Origin: Rotaria macrura
Lineage: Eukaryota > Rotifera > Eurotatoria > Philodinida > Philodinidae
DNA length: 64,000 nucleotides
Assembly (NCBI GenBank): GCA_900239685.1
Contig: OENT01000064.1
Location: 62,001 to 126,000 of the forward strand
Direction of reading: 5' to 3'
The notes beneath the pieces are model-generated. The model did not search any database, was not told where the DNA came from, and saw only the letters and a program-made list of their open reading frames with translations. Both the position numbers and the translations under genes were made by a program. Positions 32,931 to 45,181 of the stretch are shown here, in pieces (positions within the stretch are counted from its first letter, which is position 1; each line of letters starts with the position of its first letter).

Positions 32931-33912
32931 GTGAACCTTTCCAATATAATGACATAAAATTGAATCGAACAGCACTAGCGGCTATCTTTATATTTTCATA
33001 TTAATCCGATCTGTATACCTGTCAAATATTATCCGTTGGCACATAGACTGATGTCTATAGACAAAAGCAAAAAGGGTGCCGTAGCTATCATTCATGGGTT
33101 GTTTCTTTGTAAATCGGTTGAGAAGAACATGAACGTTTATATGGTACCGTATTGAAAACGAACGCAACACTCTAAGTGAGTCAGATTTCTCCATGATACG
33201 GTTGATTATAATCAAGCAGAATTTCAGCGACAAATAACACATATTCACCTAATTCTGGTCGCCCTATTGATAGTTGGATTATAACGGTTTTAGTTAAATA
33301 CAATCGGAAAATAACACAAGAGTCATGAGTTAAGTGTGAGTAATAGTCATATATTGAAATTCATTGAGATTTTAATAGTAAGACAAATAATTAAAATCCG
33401 AGGTACGAAAAAGGGACCGAGAAATCATTTATAATAATTAATAAAAAAAAAGCCCTCTGGTTTTCTCATAAAACATATGACACTTTTATCACTTTCAAGT
33501 ATTTCTGAGGGAGTCATGCTATTAACAAAAGAATTAATCGACTCGCAATTTTTGAGCTTAAAATTTGCGATCGAATGTAGAAAAACTCCATGTTTGAAAA
33601 CAAAACCCTTCCGCTTCAAACATGCATTAGAATCATTTTAAACAATATTTCTTTTGTCTCCTATGGTCACTCACGATTAAATAGTACGTTTGCTTTCTGC
33701 ATAATCAAGAAACTTCTCAAGAAGAAATTCTATTCACTTTTTTGCTCATATTTTATTGACTGGATCTAGAGGTGGAGCCTTTGCTCAATTTTCTGTGGGA
33801 AAAAGGCTTCGTCATAATATTGAAAAAACTGGTTGACTTTCTTGGATCCAGTGATTCTGGCATAGCTCCCAAAAGCCCTCTGTACAATTGTTATCCAATT
33901 ATCAGATTTATC

Positions 33913-33976
33913 TGGGTGTGCATGTGGGTGTGCGGGTGTTCAATAAAAGAGAAAAACGTACACGCACATCCACACT
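33913..33976. repeat. Telomere-like GGGTGT hairpin, copy 5
   Basis: G-rich arm GGGTGTGCATGTGGGTGTGC (continuing to GGGTGT at 33934-33939) and C-rich arm GTACACGCACATCCACACT at 33958-33976. It shows the same G-first order as the other copies. Confidence 0.6.
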
Positions 33977-34108
33977 CATTTGATATATATTATAGTAACT
34001 GATGAGAATGTGTAAAAACATTAAGCCTAGAAATTTGGAGAAGATCAGATCAAATTCATAATTTAGTGCCTTATTTTCGCTAAAAGAATATTGCTAAATG
34101 GTAGAAAA

Positions 34109-34851
34109 CAGCGACGGGCAAGCCAGGCGTTTTTTATAAATCAAGTCAAGTAATGCCTCAAAAATAGAAGCGTTAAAATCAAGTCAAGTGTCAACCATAA
34201 CCAAATGAGATGACGTGTCAGAGCCTTTGACACGTTAAGTCTTTTTCATAAGTCGCAAGAACTTGATATTACTTTTAAAATCTTTTATCGTTTTTGCAAT
34301 ATTATCAATTTTTCTGGTGTTGTCAGAATCAACTCAACAGGTGTGGAACAAGGCACGGAAGCAGGAGATAATATGCACACATTTGGAGAATCATCTGATT
34401 GGTCAACATCAACTTGACAATTTTATAATAAATTTAATTGTTGACCACAATGGATTATGTATGAATCATCTTAAAATATTAGTATTAGTTTAATTTAACT
34501 ACTAATGAGGTTCTGAAACGTTCCATTTCTTATTGCATAGCGAGTATACATATGTATGTACTATCATGAGAAATGAACAGTTTTTTCGTATATTATTGAT
34601 GCTAAAAACGGTAGCACCTCTTAATAGAACAAAAGGAATAACGTTCGATTGAATGTACTAAATATCCATCGTAGCTGCAGAAATTCGTCTGACTTGACTT
34701 ACTTTTCTCAACAATTCATAAGTCCAATCATGTCCAATCACCAGTCCCAGAAAAAAAACTATCTCAAGTCGACGGCAAGTCTTCAAGTCATTGAAAAGTT
34801 GTTAAACACAAGTAAAAGCCAGTCAAAAATTATTTGACTTGTCCATCTCTA
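34109..34851. mobile_element. Diverged hAT-like element with CAAGTCAAG arms
   Basis: The left end CAGCGACGGGCAAGCC and the inverse of the right end TAGAGATGGACAAGTC match the CAGxGATGGGCAA style of hAT ends. The flanking 8-mers GTAGAAAA and GCAAAAAA agree at 6 of 8 positions. TCAAGTCAAG words sit near both ends. About 743 bp, with no transposase seen. Confidence 0.6.
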
Positions 34852-35834
34852 GCAAAAAAGCTTTCGGAATGGGAAGCGTTCCTGTCTTTTCAAAACTGGG
34901 TCCAACTCATTATTTTCTTCCGAGCTCGATTTCACATTTTTGGTATCAATAGTTCCCACAATGAGAACGAAGGGAACAAAATAAAGCTGTCCCTAGAATT
35001 CTTTTTCTCAAAGTAGCGAATAAATAGTTAAAACTTATATCCTTCGCTTGTTTCTATACGCTATGATCGCCAGATACTGATCGCAGAAAAGCTGGGATTC
35101 GGATCGAAACTCTTTTAATTCATTTCGTATTCGGGTTGGATACTAGTGCAATAGGTCTGGTTTCACAAAAATGTAGACTCGGCGCTTAACAATCTCCAAC
35201 GCGCTGACATACCGAGACATAGATTAAAACAAAATCTTAATTGGGGGTTATAATGGGCTCGGGACACAAAAAACGTGATTTCAGAATTGTCTAAATATGC
35301 TTCTGTTATGAGCTAGTTTTTAAAAGGTTTTTTCCACTTGGCTATGTGATACGGATTTCAATCTTATATTAATTCTCGATTAGTGACCTTCCAAAACATG
35401 TACTTTAATATTTTCTGTTGAAGGGGGCACGAATGAGATCCTACATTATTCTCATCAACTGAGTTATCGAATGTATTCACATGAAATATTCAGATTTAAC
35501 ATTTCGTGATTTCGGACAGTCAGCATGTAAGTTTCAACAACATTCAAGCAGACGAGTTTGTTTTCAATACTACTATATGCTAGGAATTCCGGTAATTAAA
35601 AAAAAATGATGTGTCTAACATTGAGAAGAATAGATATTTAATCAACAAAGAACCGGTACTTTATTTCCTTTATAACTAATCGTAAATCGAAGAAAGTCAA
35701 GGAAAAAGCAAAAATTAGAAAACGAAAAAACTCAGATTGACGTTCTTCCTCCATTGACTACTTCTACGCTACCGTCCGCTTCTTTCGGAGTTTCAAATTT
35801 TCTTTTCATCTTTAATTACAGTTATATTCACTAG

Positions 35835-35881
35835 GCAGATTGACTACACTTTGATCTTAGCCAGAAAATAATTTTAGCGAT
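35835..35881 (-). pseudogene. U2 snRNA 5'-end fragment
   Basis: The minus strand reads ATCGCT, then a diverged U-rich stretch, then GGCTAAGATCAAAGTGTAGT at 35862-35843. This 20-mer matches the 5' region of U2 snRNA exactly. The branch-site pairing segment GUAGUA is changed right after GTAGT, and the rest of U2 is not recognisable downstream. It is therefore a truncated pseudogene and not a functional snRNA. Confidence 0.75.
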
Positions 35882-36172
35882 ACTTTCTTACATTCCGCAT
35901 CCTTTTACAACTCACTTTATTCTTCAACATTTGACACTATGCATAACCATTGCCTATGACTTCATTTTTGTCAATGAGCATACGCTAGTTACTATTTTCA
36001 GACAAGCAACAATATCCAACTCTTTGCAAAAAGTCGTTAGGTGCTGTAATCAATCCATATCTACACCATCTTTCATGCTGGCTTCAATTTTCTACTAGCT
36101 ATAATCAAGCTTAAATAATTTGTCGTAAACTTCAGTGCTTTACATAAAACAAACAAGATTGTTCATGCTGCT

Positions 36173-38071
36173 CTATTTGAACACACTCGAGAAAAAGGCT
36201 TTTAATTTGCTCGTGACCGTCTTTCGGTCATTAGTATTTTCAGTTGTTGATTTGGATACAACAGGTAGGTTTGATGATTTCCGTACAAATTTCAGCCAAT
36301 AAGGATCTTCAAACGCTGCTTCATCCAACCAAACGATCATTAAACCGTTGGTGACCTCGAATAAGAATTTCGTTTCCAGTTTCAGATCATATATCCACTT
36401 TTTTCGTTGGTTATCAGAATCGTATCGACGAAACCTACGAGGCGATTCAACGTCGAAACTAAGACTCCGTAAGTGTTCAAAAGATCGTTTGAAAAATGCA
36501 ACGTTATATAAGCTTCCTGCATTGATGGTTAGATGTTCCACATAAGGAAAACACTTTGCAATAATAATAATATCTTCGTCCTCGCACGCATACTTTGAAA
36601 AACGAATGCTGAGATGTTGTATGTGGTTGGTTTCTTTTGCGAAAGCATGCGAATTGGCAATAATTAGTTCGGGACTTGCACTTAGAAAATTAAGAGTAGG
36701 AAGGCATTTGATGAGGATCGCTAACGCTTCTGCATTTTGTTCAACCTTTTGAATGGTCAATTTCTTGATGTGTGAAAAATTCACATGAGTTTTCAACCAT
36801 GCTAATAAACTATCGTCCATATCAGCCAATTTAAGGGATGTCACATTATCGAAATAGAAATGAGAAGATGCAGTATCCTTCTCATTACCGACTACTAAAC
36901 TAACGCTTTCATTTACTTTCGTAAGAGCATTTTCAATAGTACGATTAGGGGCTTTCCAATATTGAACTATCGGCCAATCAAACTCATCTTGAACATGATA
37001 GTTCATTGAGTGCATGCCAGAACTACCGAAAACTGAATATTCATGTCTAGTTATGATAACATTGTAATTCGTTTTCTCTATCCAGTAGGAATTTTGAAAC
37101 GAAGCAAGAATCTTCTTTCGGCAAGTGATACTTTTGTGTGCTATAGTCGAACGTAGAGTAAAATGAGTTACCGATGGTAGGGTCTTTTCTAACGTACATT
37201 GCCAGGCAGTGGCATCCAGAAGCTCTTCATGTACTTTAACCTCAAGACATTTTAAAACGGGCAATAAAGAAAAATATTCCGTTAACATGTCCATATCAAG
37301 GAAACTATTGTCTTCCAAAGACATCACTAGTGTACGAAGTTCAGACATTGTATTAGTTTTACTTTTTGGACGTTTTCTTCGTATTCGTGAATAGCGATAT
37401 TCTTCTCTGCTGATTGCTTTGACATCTAGATGTTTAAGACGAGGAGCGCATTCAAAAATGTAACCCAGAACTTCCAACTCAACAGTAACACCAGAGATAG
37501 TCAAATATTCTATATTTGACGAAATATTGACTAGTTCACTCCATTCGATCTGTTGAATATCGCTTGTCAAAGAAAATCGTTTAAGTGACTGCATAAGAAA
37601 AATATCGATGATATGAGATCGAAAACGTGCTCCCTCTTCTCCGAAAGCTGCATTGATCGACAAAGATCTAATGTGTGTTTGCGATAAAGACCGAAGAGCT
37701 CGTTGAAAGATCGAATGATCGAGATTTTGAGAATTGGGTGTAACATGAAGCGAACGAAGTCGTGTAAATGTTTGAAATGATGGGAAAATCGATAGAAAGG
37801 CATGTACTTGACCAGGTGCATCTTCGTCCGATATCACTAAGTGTTCTATTTTATCGATATACGCTGGTAAGAGCCCCATACAAAAGCGGAAATCATCTTT
37901 TCGACATCGAGTAAAATCAAAACGAAATCGTGGACATTGAAGAACCAGGGCATCAAAACGTTGATTGAGTTGAAAGGCAAATGCAGTTATCACGTCTAGT
38001 CCATTGATATATTTTTCGAAAATATCACTTAATATTTCGTTAGGAAGTGATTCAAGTTTCGTTGGTGACAT
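36173..38071 (-). CDS. F-box protein with leucine-rich-like helical tail, gene 1
   Basis: A single exon encodes 632 residues. The N-terminus LESLPNEILSDIFEKYIN is an F-box, the segment that binds SKP1 in SCF ubiquitin ligases. A long LRR-like region follows, with periodic motifs such as IEYLTISG, RLKHLDVKA and HLTINAGSLYNV; it would be the substrate-binding part. The C-terminus is basic (SKLKAFFSSVFK). There is no membrane segment. The start MSPTKLESLPNE lies directly before the F-box and is conserved in all three tandem copies. Blocks of 200-340 bp are virtually identical to gene 3 while neighbouring blocks differ clearly, which suggests gene conversion. The substrate is unknown. Confidence 0.82.
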   Translation of the reverse strand: MSPTKLESLPNEILSDIFEKYINGLDVITAFAFQLNQRFDALVLQCPRFRFDFTRCRKDDFRFCMGLLPAYIDKIEHLVISDEDAPGQVHAFLSIFPSFQTFTRLRSLHVTPNSQNLDHSIFQRALRSLSQTHIRSLSINAAFGEEGARFRSHIIDIFLMQSLKRFSLTSDIQQIEWSELVNISSNIEYLTISGVTVELEVLGYIFECAPRLKHLDVKAISREEYRYSRIRRKRPKSKTNTMSELRTLVMSLEDNSFLDMDMLTEYFSLLPVLKCLEVKVHEELLDATAWQCTLEKTLPSVTHFTLRSTIAHKSITCRKKILASFQNSYWIEKTNYNVIITRHEYSVFGSSGMHSMNYHVQDEFDWPIVQYWKAPNRTIENALTKVNESVSLVVGNEKDTASSHFYFDNVTSLKLADMDDSLLAWLKTHVNFSHIKKLTIQKVEQNAEALAILIKCLPTLNFLSASPELIIANSHAFAKETNHIQHLSIRFSKYACEDEDIIIIAKCFPYVEHLTINAGSLYNVAFFKRSFEHLRSLSFDVESPRRFRRYDSDNQRKKWIYDLKLETKFLFEVTNGLMIVWLDEAAFEDPYWLKFVRKSSNLPVVSKSTTENTNDRKTVTSKLKAFFSSVFK

Positions 38072-38284
38072 CTATGCACATAAAACGAATAGCAAAATGT
38101 AAGAAGAAGTATAAAATTTCTACTCGAATGAGGTCATGCAAAGTTGTTTCGAGGCAGAAGCAAAAAGACTGTTTTAACATGCTATGGTTACCCTTTGTTT
38201 GTTGAAGTAGATGTCACAATTTCGGCTCACCATTGATCCTTTTTGTTATTACGCGAGAATAGATCCCAATCGTAAATTTGTATT

Positions 38285-38648
38285 CCCAGAAAAAAAGTTT
38301 TGGTGATCGATTTTATTATCCTGCAACAAAACCAATATTAAAATCGATTAATAATTATGGTTATCTTAGATGATGACTTAAATATTACTGAATATTGTTA
38401 CCTACCCCGTGCAAAATTTACTGATTAGAATTGGTTATTTTTTAGAAAAATAGGTATTACAAATCCATTAACAACTTCGATTCTTCTATAAAATAACCAA
38501 ACGCAATCAGTGAATTGGGCACGGAATAAGGAACAATATTAGGTTATGTTCAAGTCACGACTTAAGATAATCATAATTATTAATCGATTTTAATATTGAT
38601 TTTGTTGCAGTATAATTTGATCGAAATCAGCGAAAATTCTTCCATGGG
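38285..38648. mobile_element. CCCA-ended foldback element in the F-box unit 1 upstream flank
   Basis: The ends are CCCAGAAAAAAAG and TCTTCCATGGG, flanked by TT on both sides. Arms of about 170 bp pair well, with TTAAAATCGATTAATAATTA in both. The interior words TTAATCGATTAA and TAATATTA are palindromic. It is absent from the matching place in units 2 and 3, so it inserted after the duplication. 364 bp. Confidence 0.75.
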
Positions 38649-41084
38649 TTATTACAAAGAAAATCACAAAGGTTAGGCAACGAAAAAAGAATAGTTTATC
38701 GATCAGTCATATTCATCCAACTTGCAATAACTCTATGCGCCACAGAAGAAGAAGGGAAGAAGTGAATCAGATATTGTTGACAGTAGTACACTTTGTGCAC
38801 ATCCTTGTGAGTTAACCCATAAATTACAATGGAAGTTTCGTTTTATTCAAGAATGGTAAGTACTTCGGAATTCACTTGGAAATTACCATTTTTAGCATCA
38901 CTGTTTAAATATCATGGCATGTGAAATAAAAAGTTTACTAATCCATGTAGATAGATAAATTAGAATCAAAGAACTCATGTCAAAAGTGACAAGCTTCTGT
39001 CCTATTAGCATGTTGTGATCAGTGTTGTCTCGAAGTTCAATTAAAAATATGAATGCTTCGCCGTTTCTAAATACTGAATGGTAGTATTTTGTTTTTATTT
39101 CAGACACATAACATTATTCCAGTGTAGGTATTCAAAATCATAAACTTTCAACCGCACGAAGACATAAGATTAATTTCAATAAAATCACCACCCAAGAAAG
39201 ATACCTATATCATGCATTAAATAATCGTGCGCTTATTCTCTATTCCTCTCAATTCATCTGAAATTTGGGCTACGTTTTTTAACTTTAGTTATATGTATGG
39301 CTGCGAGCCACTGTACAGATCGAGCAAAACCGTCTTCAGACGCCAGTAAACGAATATAAAATGGCACATGTACGATTTACCATAGAATATTGCTTTGCGA
39401 ACATCATTGATGGTGTATACTTGCACAAAATATAGTGCTGTTACCGGAGACCACTCAATAATGCGTCAACGACCCTGTATACGGTCTTTTCAGATTTCCT
39501 ATTCGAAAAACTTTCGAAGGTAGCTTTAAAAACTTTCCTATCCAACAACATAAACGACTTGTTCATATAACGCGCAAATTAGGTCGTGAAGAATTTCAAA
39601 AACTTTTTTCTGGATGGACCGATCTCGACACACCATTAGATTTATATTTTTTCACTCATTGTCAACTTTGTATTCTTTCCTGAAAAAAATCGCATTTTCG
39701 CAACTAGAGCAGTGTTTTAACCTTTTGGAAAATCGAAGTTTGAATTTTTCTTGTAGAATTGCTTTTGAAAATATCTAAGTATCATACCATTCGATGCAGA
39801 CTTTTATTTTCTAGAAAATAGCTTATTTTTTTAAAACTTTCACTTCCGAAGACTAATTTTACATTATTATAAGGTTTTTAAAGTCGCATGTTATTAACGA
39901 ACTTCCGCTTCGCCCTAACTAGCTGATTTTTTTAAACACAGATTATATGTAGAGAAAAGACCAATTTATGCAAAAATTGGATAGAACCGAGCACGTCAAG
40001 TGACCCAAAATAGATCGCGAAAAACGAGTGTCTCAGCGTTACGTTTGAACAAGCCATAAAACAGCAATGATTCAAAATAGTATCATCTAAAAGGTTTTTC
40101 CAATGATTTTTTGAACAGCTGTATAAACAGGCTTTTTTGCCCAGGTCGTACTTTGAAATCATTCTGTGTTATAATATGACTTAATTCTATAGCTAGGAGT
40201 CGTGCAATAATAGATGGTCACTATTTTCGATGAAACTTTATTTAATCTCAGAAAATAACCGATGACTCCATGGTTTCGGTGAATACTTTTATCGAGAGCA
40301 TATGCTCTTCAGCTTGCATTTTCACCACAATTCTTCTTTTTGTTAAGATACAAGTTGTGTTCACTATTTTTAAAGTTCTGTATGCATTAAAAGATACATT
40401 TATGAGTTTGCCATGAAACAACAACGCATCATTTGTCAAGTGGGAAAATAATGTTGCATCGTCGATTCGTTCGTTCGCCTACTTAGTCAATAAGAAATGT
40501 TTAAAGATGGAACTAGATACTTCTTGTTTTCCTCAGGCAAATTCAGTTGAAAAAACGAATGAGAATTTTCTGGTGGTGAAAAAGAAGAATATGAAAGTAC
40601 TGCAGTAAATATTGAAGTTTTGGTAGCATTGCAGGGCTAATTTTGCCTGCCAAACGTCATCGTCTAAGTCTACTTGAGATTGACAACAATTTCATCTTCG
40701 CCTGAAAAGTCAATGAGCAATGACAAACGATGGTGAGTGGTATCGCGCTACTCACTTTGCCTTTTTAAACATTGAAACTGATCGTAAATATCAGATGTAG
40801 TATCACTTTGTCAGTAAACATACAGTAGTTATTGTTTCAAGGTAAACAACAATGACCTGATACATTGGGAAAAGCTCCAGTAAGACGTCAGTATCGCATT
40901 TCAAGTTGATCTTTACTTCTGACTGTGTTTACCTACGAGCTATAATCAAGATCAGGTGAAATGTTGTGAATTTCAGTGTTTTACATAAAAGAAACAAACT
41001 TTCTCATGCTGTTCTACGTCAACGCATTCAAAAAACATGCTTTCAATTTGGTCTTGAGCGTTTTCTGTGAATTTGAACCATGGG
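38649..41084. other. Spacer between F-box genes 1 and 2
   Basis: It holds the upstream flank of gene 1, a block near 39000-39240 that resembles 47830-48000, and the downstream flank of gene 2. No intact gene was recognised. Confidence 0.4.
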
Positions 41085-42893
41085 TTATTGTTTTGGCGAT
41101 TGTCGTTCAAATTTCAGCCAATAAGGATCTTCAAACGCAGCGTCGTCCAACCAAACTATCATTAAACCATTCGTGACCTCGAATAAGAAATTCGTTTTTT
41201 GTTTCAGATCAAATATCCACATTTTTCGATTATAATCAGAATCATACCGACGAAAATTACCAGGTAATTCAACGTCGAAACTGAGACTACGTAGGTGTTC
41301 AAAACATCGTTTCAAAAGTGAAAGGTTATATAAGCTTTCTGCATTGATCATAAGATGTTCCACACAAGGAAAACACTTTCCGATCGTAACCATATCTTCT
41401 TCCTCGCATACATACGTTGAAGGACATATATCGATATGTCGTATCTGCGTGTTTTCTCTCGCGAAAGCATGTGCGGGGGCAACAAGTAATTCGCCACCTG
41501 TACTACGAAAATTAAGATTTGCAAGGCATTTGATGAGGATCGCTAACGCTTCTGCATTTTGTTCAACCTTTTGAATGGTCAATTTCTTGATATGTGAATT
41601 TTTCACATGAGTTTTCAAGCATGCCAATAAACAATCATCCATATCAGTCAATTCGAGTGACGTCACATTATCAAAATAGTAATTAGAGAACGGAACATCC
41701 ATATTACTACCGAGTTTCAAATTAACACTTTCATTAAATTTCGTCAGGACATTCTCAATATTACGATTTGGCGCTTTCCAACATTCAAATATCGGTCTAT
41801 TAAATTCATCTCGTGCCACATTGTTTATTAAGCCAATGTCGAAAGTACCGAAGATTGAATTTTCATGTCGAGTTATTAGGATATTGTAATTCTTTTGTCC
41901 TAGCCAATAGGAACTTTGAAAGGAAGTCAGAATCTTCTCACGGTCATCGATAGTTATGTGAACTGAAGTCGAACGTAGAGTAAAATGAGTCACCGATGGT
42001 ATGGTTGTTTCTAACATGCATTGCCAAGCATCGGCATCAAGAAGTTCTTCATGTATTTTAACTTCAAAACATTTTAAAACAAGCAATGAAGAAAAACATT
42101 CTGCTAGCCTGCCCATTTCAATGTAACCGATTTCTCCCAAAGACAGGATCAGTGTATGCAGTTTAGACATTGTAATACTTTAAATTTTTGGACGTTTCCT
42201 TGATGTTTCTGAACAGTAGGAGCCTGTTCTATGGAAAAATTTGATATCTAGATGTTTAAGACGAGGAGCACATTCAAATATGTGTTGCAGAGCTTGCAGG
42301 TCAACATTGACAACAGATATAGTCAAATGTTCTATATTTGACGAGAATTTCGGTAGTTCACTCCATGCCATGCGTTAAATATCGCTTATCAAAGATAGTT
42401 GTTTAAGTGACTCCATGTGAAAAATATCGATAACAATGGATGAAAATTTGTCTCCCTCTTCTTCGAAAGCTGCGTTGATCGACAAAGATCTAATGTGTGT
42501 TTGCGATAAAGACCGAAGAGCTCGTTGAAAGATCGAATGATCGAGAGTTTGAGAATTCGCTGTAACATGAAGCGAACGAAGTCGTGTAAATGATTGAAAC
42601 GAGGGATAAATAGAGAGAAAGGCATGCACTTGACCAGGTGCATCTTCATCCGATATAACCAAGTGTTCTATTCTATCGATATACGCTTGTAAGAGCCCCA
42701 TACAAAAACGGAAATCATCTTTTTGGCATCGGGTAAAATCAAAACGAAGCCGTTGACATTGAAGAACGAGGGCATCAAAACGTTGATTGAGTTGAAAGCT
42801 AAACGCTCTTATCATATCTAGTCCATTGATATATTTTTCAAAAGTATCACTTAATATTTCGTTTGGAAGGGATTCGAGTTCCGTTGGCGACAT
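41085..42893 (-). pseudogene. F-box gene 2, disabled tandem copy
   Basis: It is full-length homologous to genes 1 and 3 and starts with the same MSPTELESLPNEILSDTFEK F-box. Two in-frame stop codons interrupt it: TAA at about 42372-42374, where gene 1 has CAA, and TAA at about 42177-42179, in the segment after KRPK. The rest is collinear without frame change and the C-terminus is shorter (FERQSPKQ). Removal of the stops by introns is unlikely, because no splice consensus is seen and the paralogues have no introns there. The open stretches are long, so the loss looks recent. Confidence 0.8.
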
Positions 42894-43406
42894 GTGTGCA
42901 CAAAAAGCGTATTGTAGCCAGAGCAGGATGTCAAATTTTAACTGGAACGTGGTCGCGCAAAGTTGTTTCGAGTTAGAGAGAAAGAATTGTTTACTTTGAA
43001 TGGTTACCTTTGTTTCTTACACTTCGATGTTCCAATTTCTGGTCGCGTTCTGTTTTTTTCTCGTTGCAACAGAATGTTTCTCAATCTGAAATTACCATTA
43101 TAGTAAACAGAATCACAAGGTTAACCATAGCGAAAAAAATGCTTTTCCCTGAATCATTCATTCAACATAAAATAAATTTGTGCGACGAAGAAGTGAAAGA
43201 GAAAATGTGAATCAGATTTCGCTGGCTGTAGTACACTGTATACGCGATACATTTCAGTTGACTCATACATAGCAATCCACGGTGTTATATTTTATTTCAG
43301 AGAGGGAAATTGCTTTTTTTTTCGTTGGTGATTATTTTATTTGTTCCGAAACAACTAAGTTACAGAATGAATCCACGTGTCAATAAGAATTAAACATCGT
43401 TTGATT

Positions 43407-43719
43407 CCCAATTCATACAAACCGATCGAAAACCGTCGGTTAATTTCGGTTATTTTTGTAACCGCCGGTTAACCTGAATTATTTACTTTGTTCTCTAGGC
43501 TTTACAGCTTAAAAACCGATGGTTAACTTTCCCGTTGACCCGGAAAAATACTCTTCTAAACTGCTAACTTTTACCGTCAACCGGAAGGCTCAACAAAATT
43601 GAACCAGCGCTTTCTACGCTCTAAAACCTTGAAAACAAAGGAAATGACAGCGGTTAACCGTCGGTCATAAAAATAACCGAAATTAATCGTCTGTTTTGGA
43701 TCGGCTCATACGACATGGG
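43407..43719. mobile_element. CCCA-ended foldback element with AACCGNCGGTTAA words
   Basis: The ends are CCCAATTCATACAAACCGAT and the inverse of ATCGGCTCATACGACATGGG, flanked by TT on both sides. The arms contain AACCGTCGGTTAATTTCGGT and its inverse, and similar palindromic words recur inside. 313 bp, non-coding. Confidence 0.75.
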
Positions 43720-44836
43720 TTGCAAGCTAGACTTATGCAAGAAAGACACAGACATGTTCAGTTTTGATTTAAGTGTTTATCGAAAGTTAGGATGTAATTT
43801 TAAAGTGTAAACCATCATATCGATGCGAATTATTCCAAATATATCTCTGTTACGTTTATTAAAATTTCAACCAATGTTAAATTGAGTCGAGTATCTATGT
43901 TGTTCATTATTTCACAATCGTGCACACTTCATTTTCAGAAACTAGGAAATCTCAACTGGAACGGAGTTTTCATTCGCATGCTACAAAGCTATGGAAGAGA
44001 ACATAATTTTAATTTTTTCTTATTGCTGTAGCCTCTCAGTGGCACCTGCTTGTTTTCCAATATAGATTTATCAGTATTTACCTACACTGAGTTATGTTAT
44101 TCAGGAAATTACTAAATGCTCTTTTCAAATTAAACTTATTATTTTGTCTGATTGATATTTTCTTCTCATAATTACTTATGGTCGATCTTCCATCAACCAT
44201 TCGAGGGATTAATGTAGCATTATATGCAGCACAATCGTCTACGAAAATTGCGTAAAAGAATAATGCATTTCTCTAAAATGCGGTTAAGTTTGTATCTTTT
44301 TTTTGATGAATTTTGTATAATCGAATGTTGACTTGAGACTAAATACTACATTCAGTACCAATTCTATATTTTAGCCTTTAAGTCATTCTTGTTTCGAGAC
44401 GAATAATCGAGACGATCCTATTAACAACTTCACATGTGTTGCATGAACGAATACACGTCGGAGATCATGTTTCAGGAAAACAGAAGAAAGAAAATGACAG
44501 ATTACTGTCTGTTGTTCATGACGTGTCAATAATATATCATCCTTTTCAGTAACAACTCATAGTCAATAACGACATACTACCAAGTCATCAGTGACGTAGT
44601 ATATATGGTGTGCTACATGAGAATGTGGAAAATCTTTCAGCATCAGGGATAAATGAAATCCTACTGGAATCGCCGCTGACTAGGCAAAAGAGCATGACAT
44701 CGCCCTATTTTCTTTTTAATACACCGTTTAGAATAACAGAGCACTCTCCATTTTCTCTGTAAAATTTCTATACATAAAAATAGTACATGCTCGTTTATAA
44801 TGACACCTATCAGTTCGTCGCATTTAGAAAATAGCA

Positions 44837-45181
44837 TTAAGTAAGTAGAATGTTCCATTCGATTCTTTTTATTTCACCAATTGAACACATCTTCAATGTT
44901 ATCCACGATTCAAACGAATTATTTATCTTCTGAAACCAAGCATTTTCATTATCTGTGCTAGAGGACGTGACATTGATAACAAATAGCCATCGATCCTTGC
45001 TCAAACTATCTTCCGATAATTCATTCCCACGATTCAGCAATTGTATCAACACAACTATTGCTTTCATTTCGTTGAAGACAAATCCGTCTTGTGTTAGTAA
45101 TATAGCACAAATCAATGAAATCGATAATAGAATCCAAAATGGTATCCAATTATTGTTCCATGATGTTACTTTTATTAACAT
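44837..45181 (-). other. Possible small membrane-protein frame, unrecognised
   Basis: 114 codons with a hydrophobic stretch near the start (WIPFWILLSISLICAILLT) followed by a hydrophilic part. An adjoining minus-strand frame at 45150-45356 ends at a CAG|GTAAG donor-like site, but the only nearby acceptor would give an intron of about 40 bp in the wrong phase. I do not assign a function and it may be chance. Confidence 0.25.

Larger units (their letters stand above)
28698..34108. other. Gene-poor AT-rich region
   Basis: No confident gene. One minus-strand stretch, 32526-32930, is noted separately because its translation looks more protein-like than the background. A telomere-like hairpin lies at 33913-33976. 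Confidence 0.4.
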
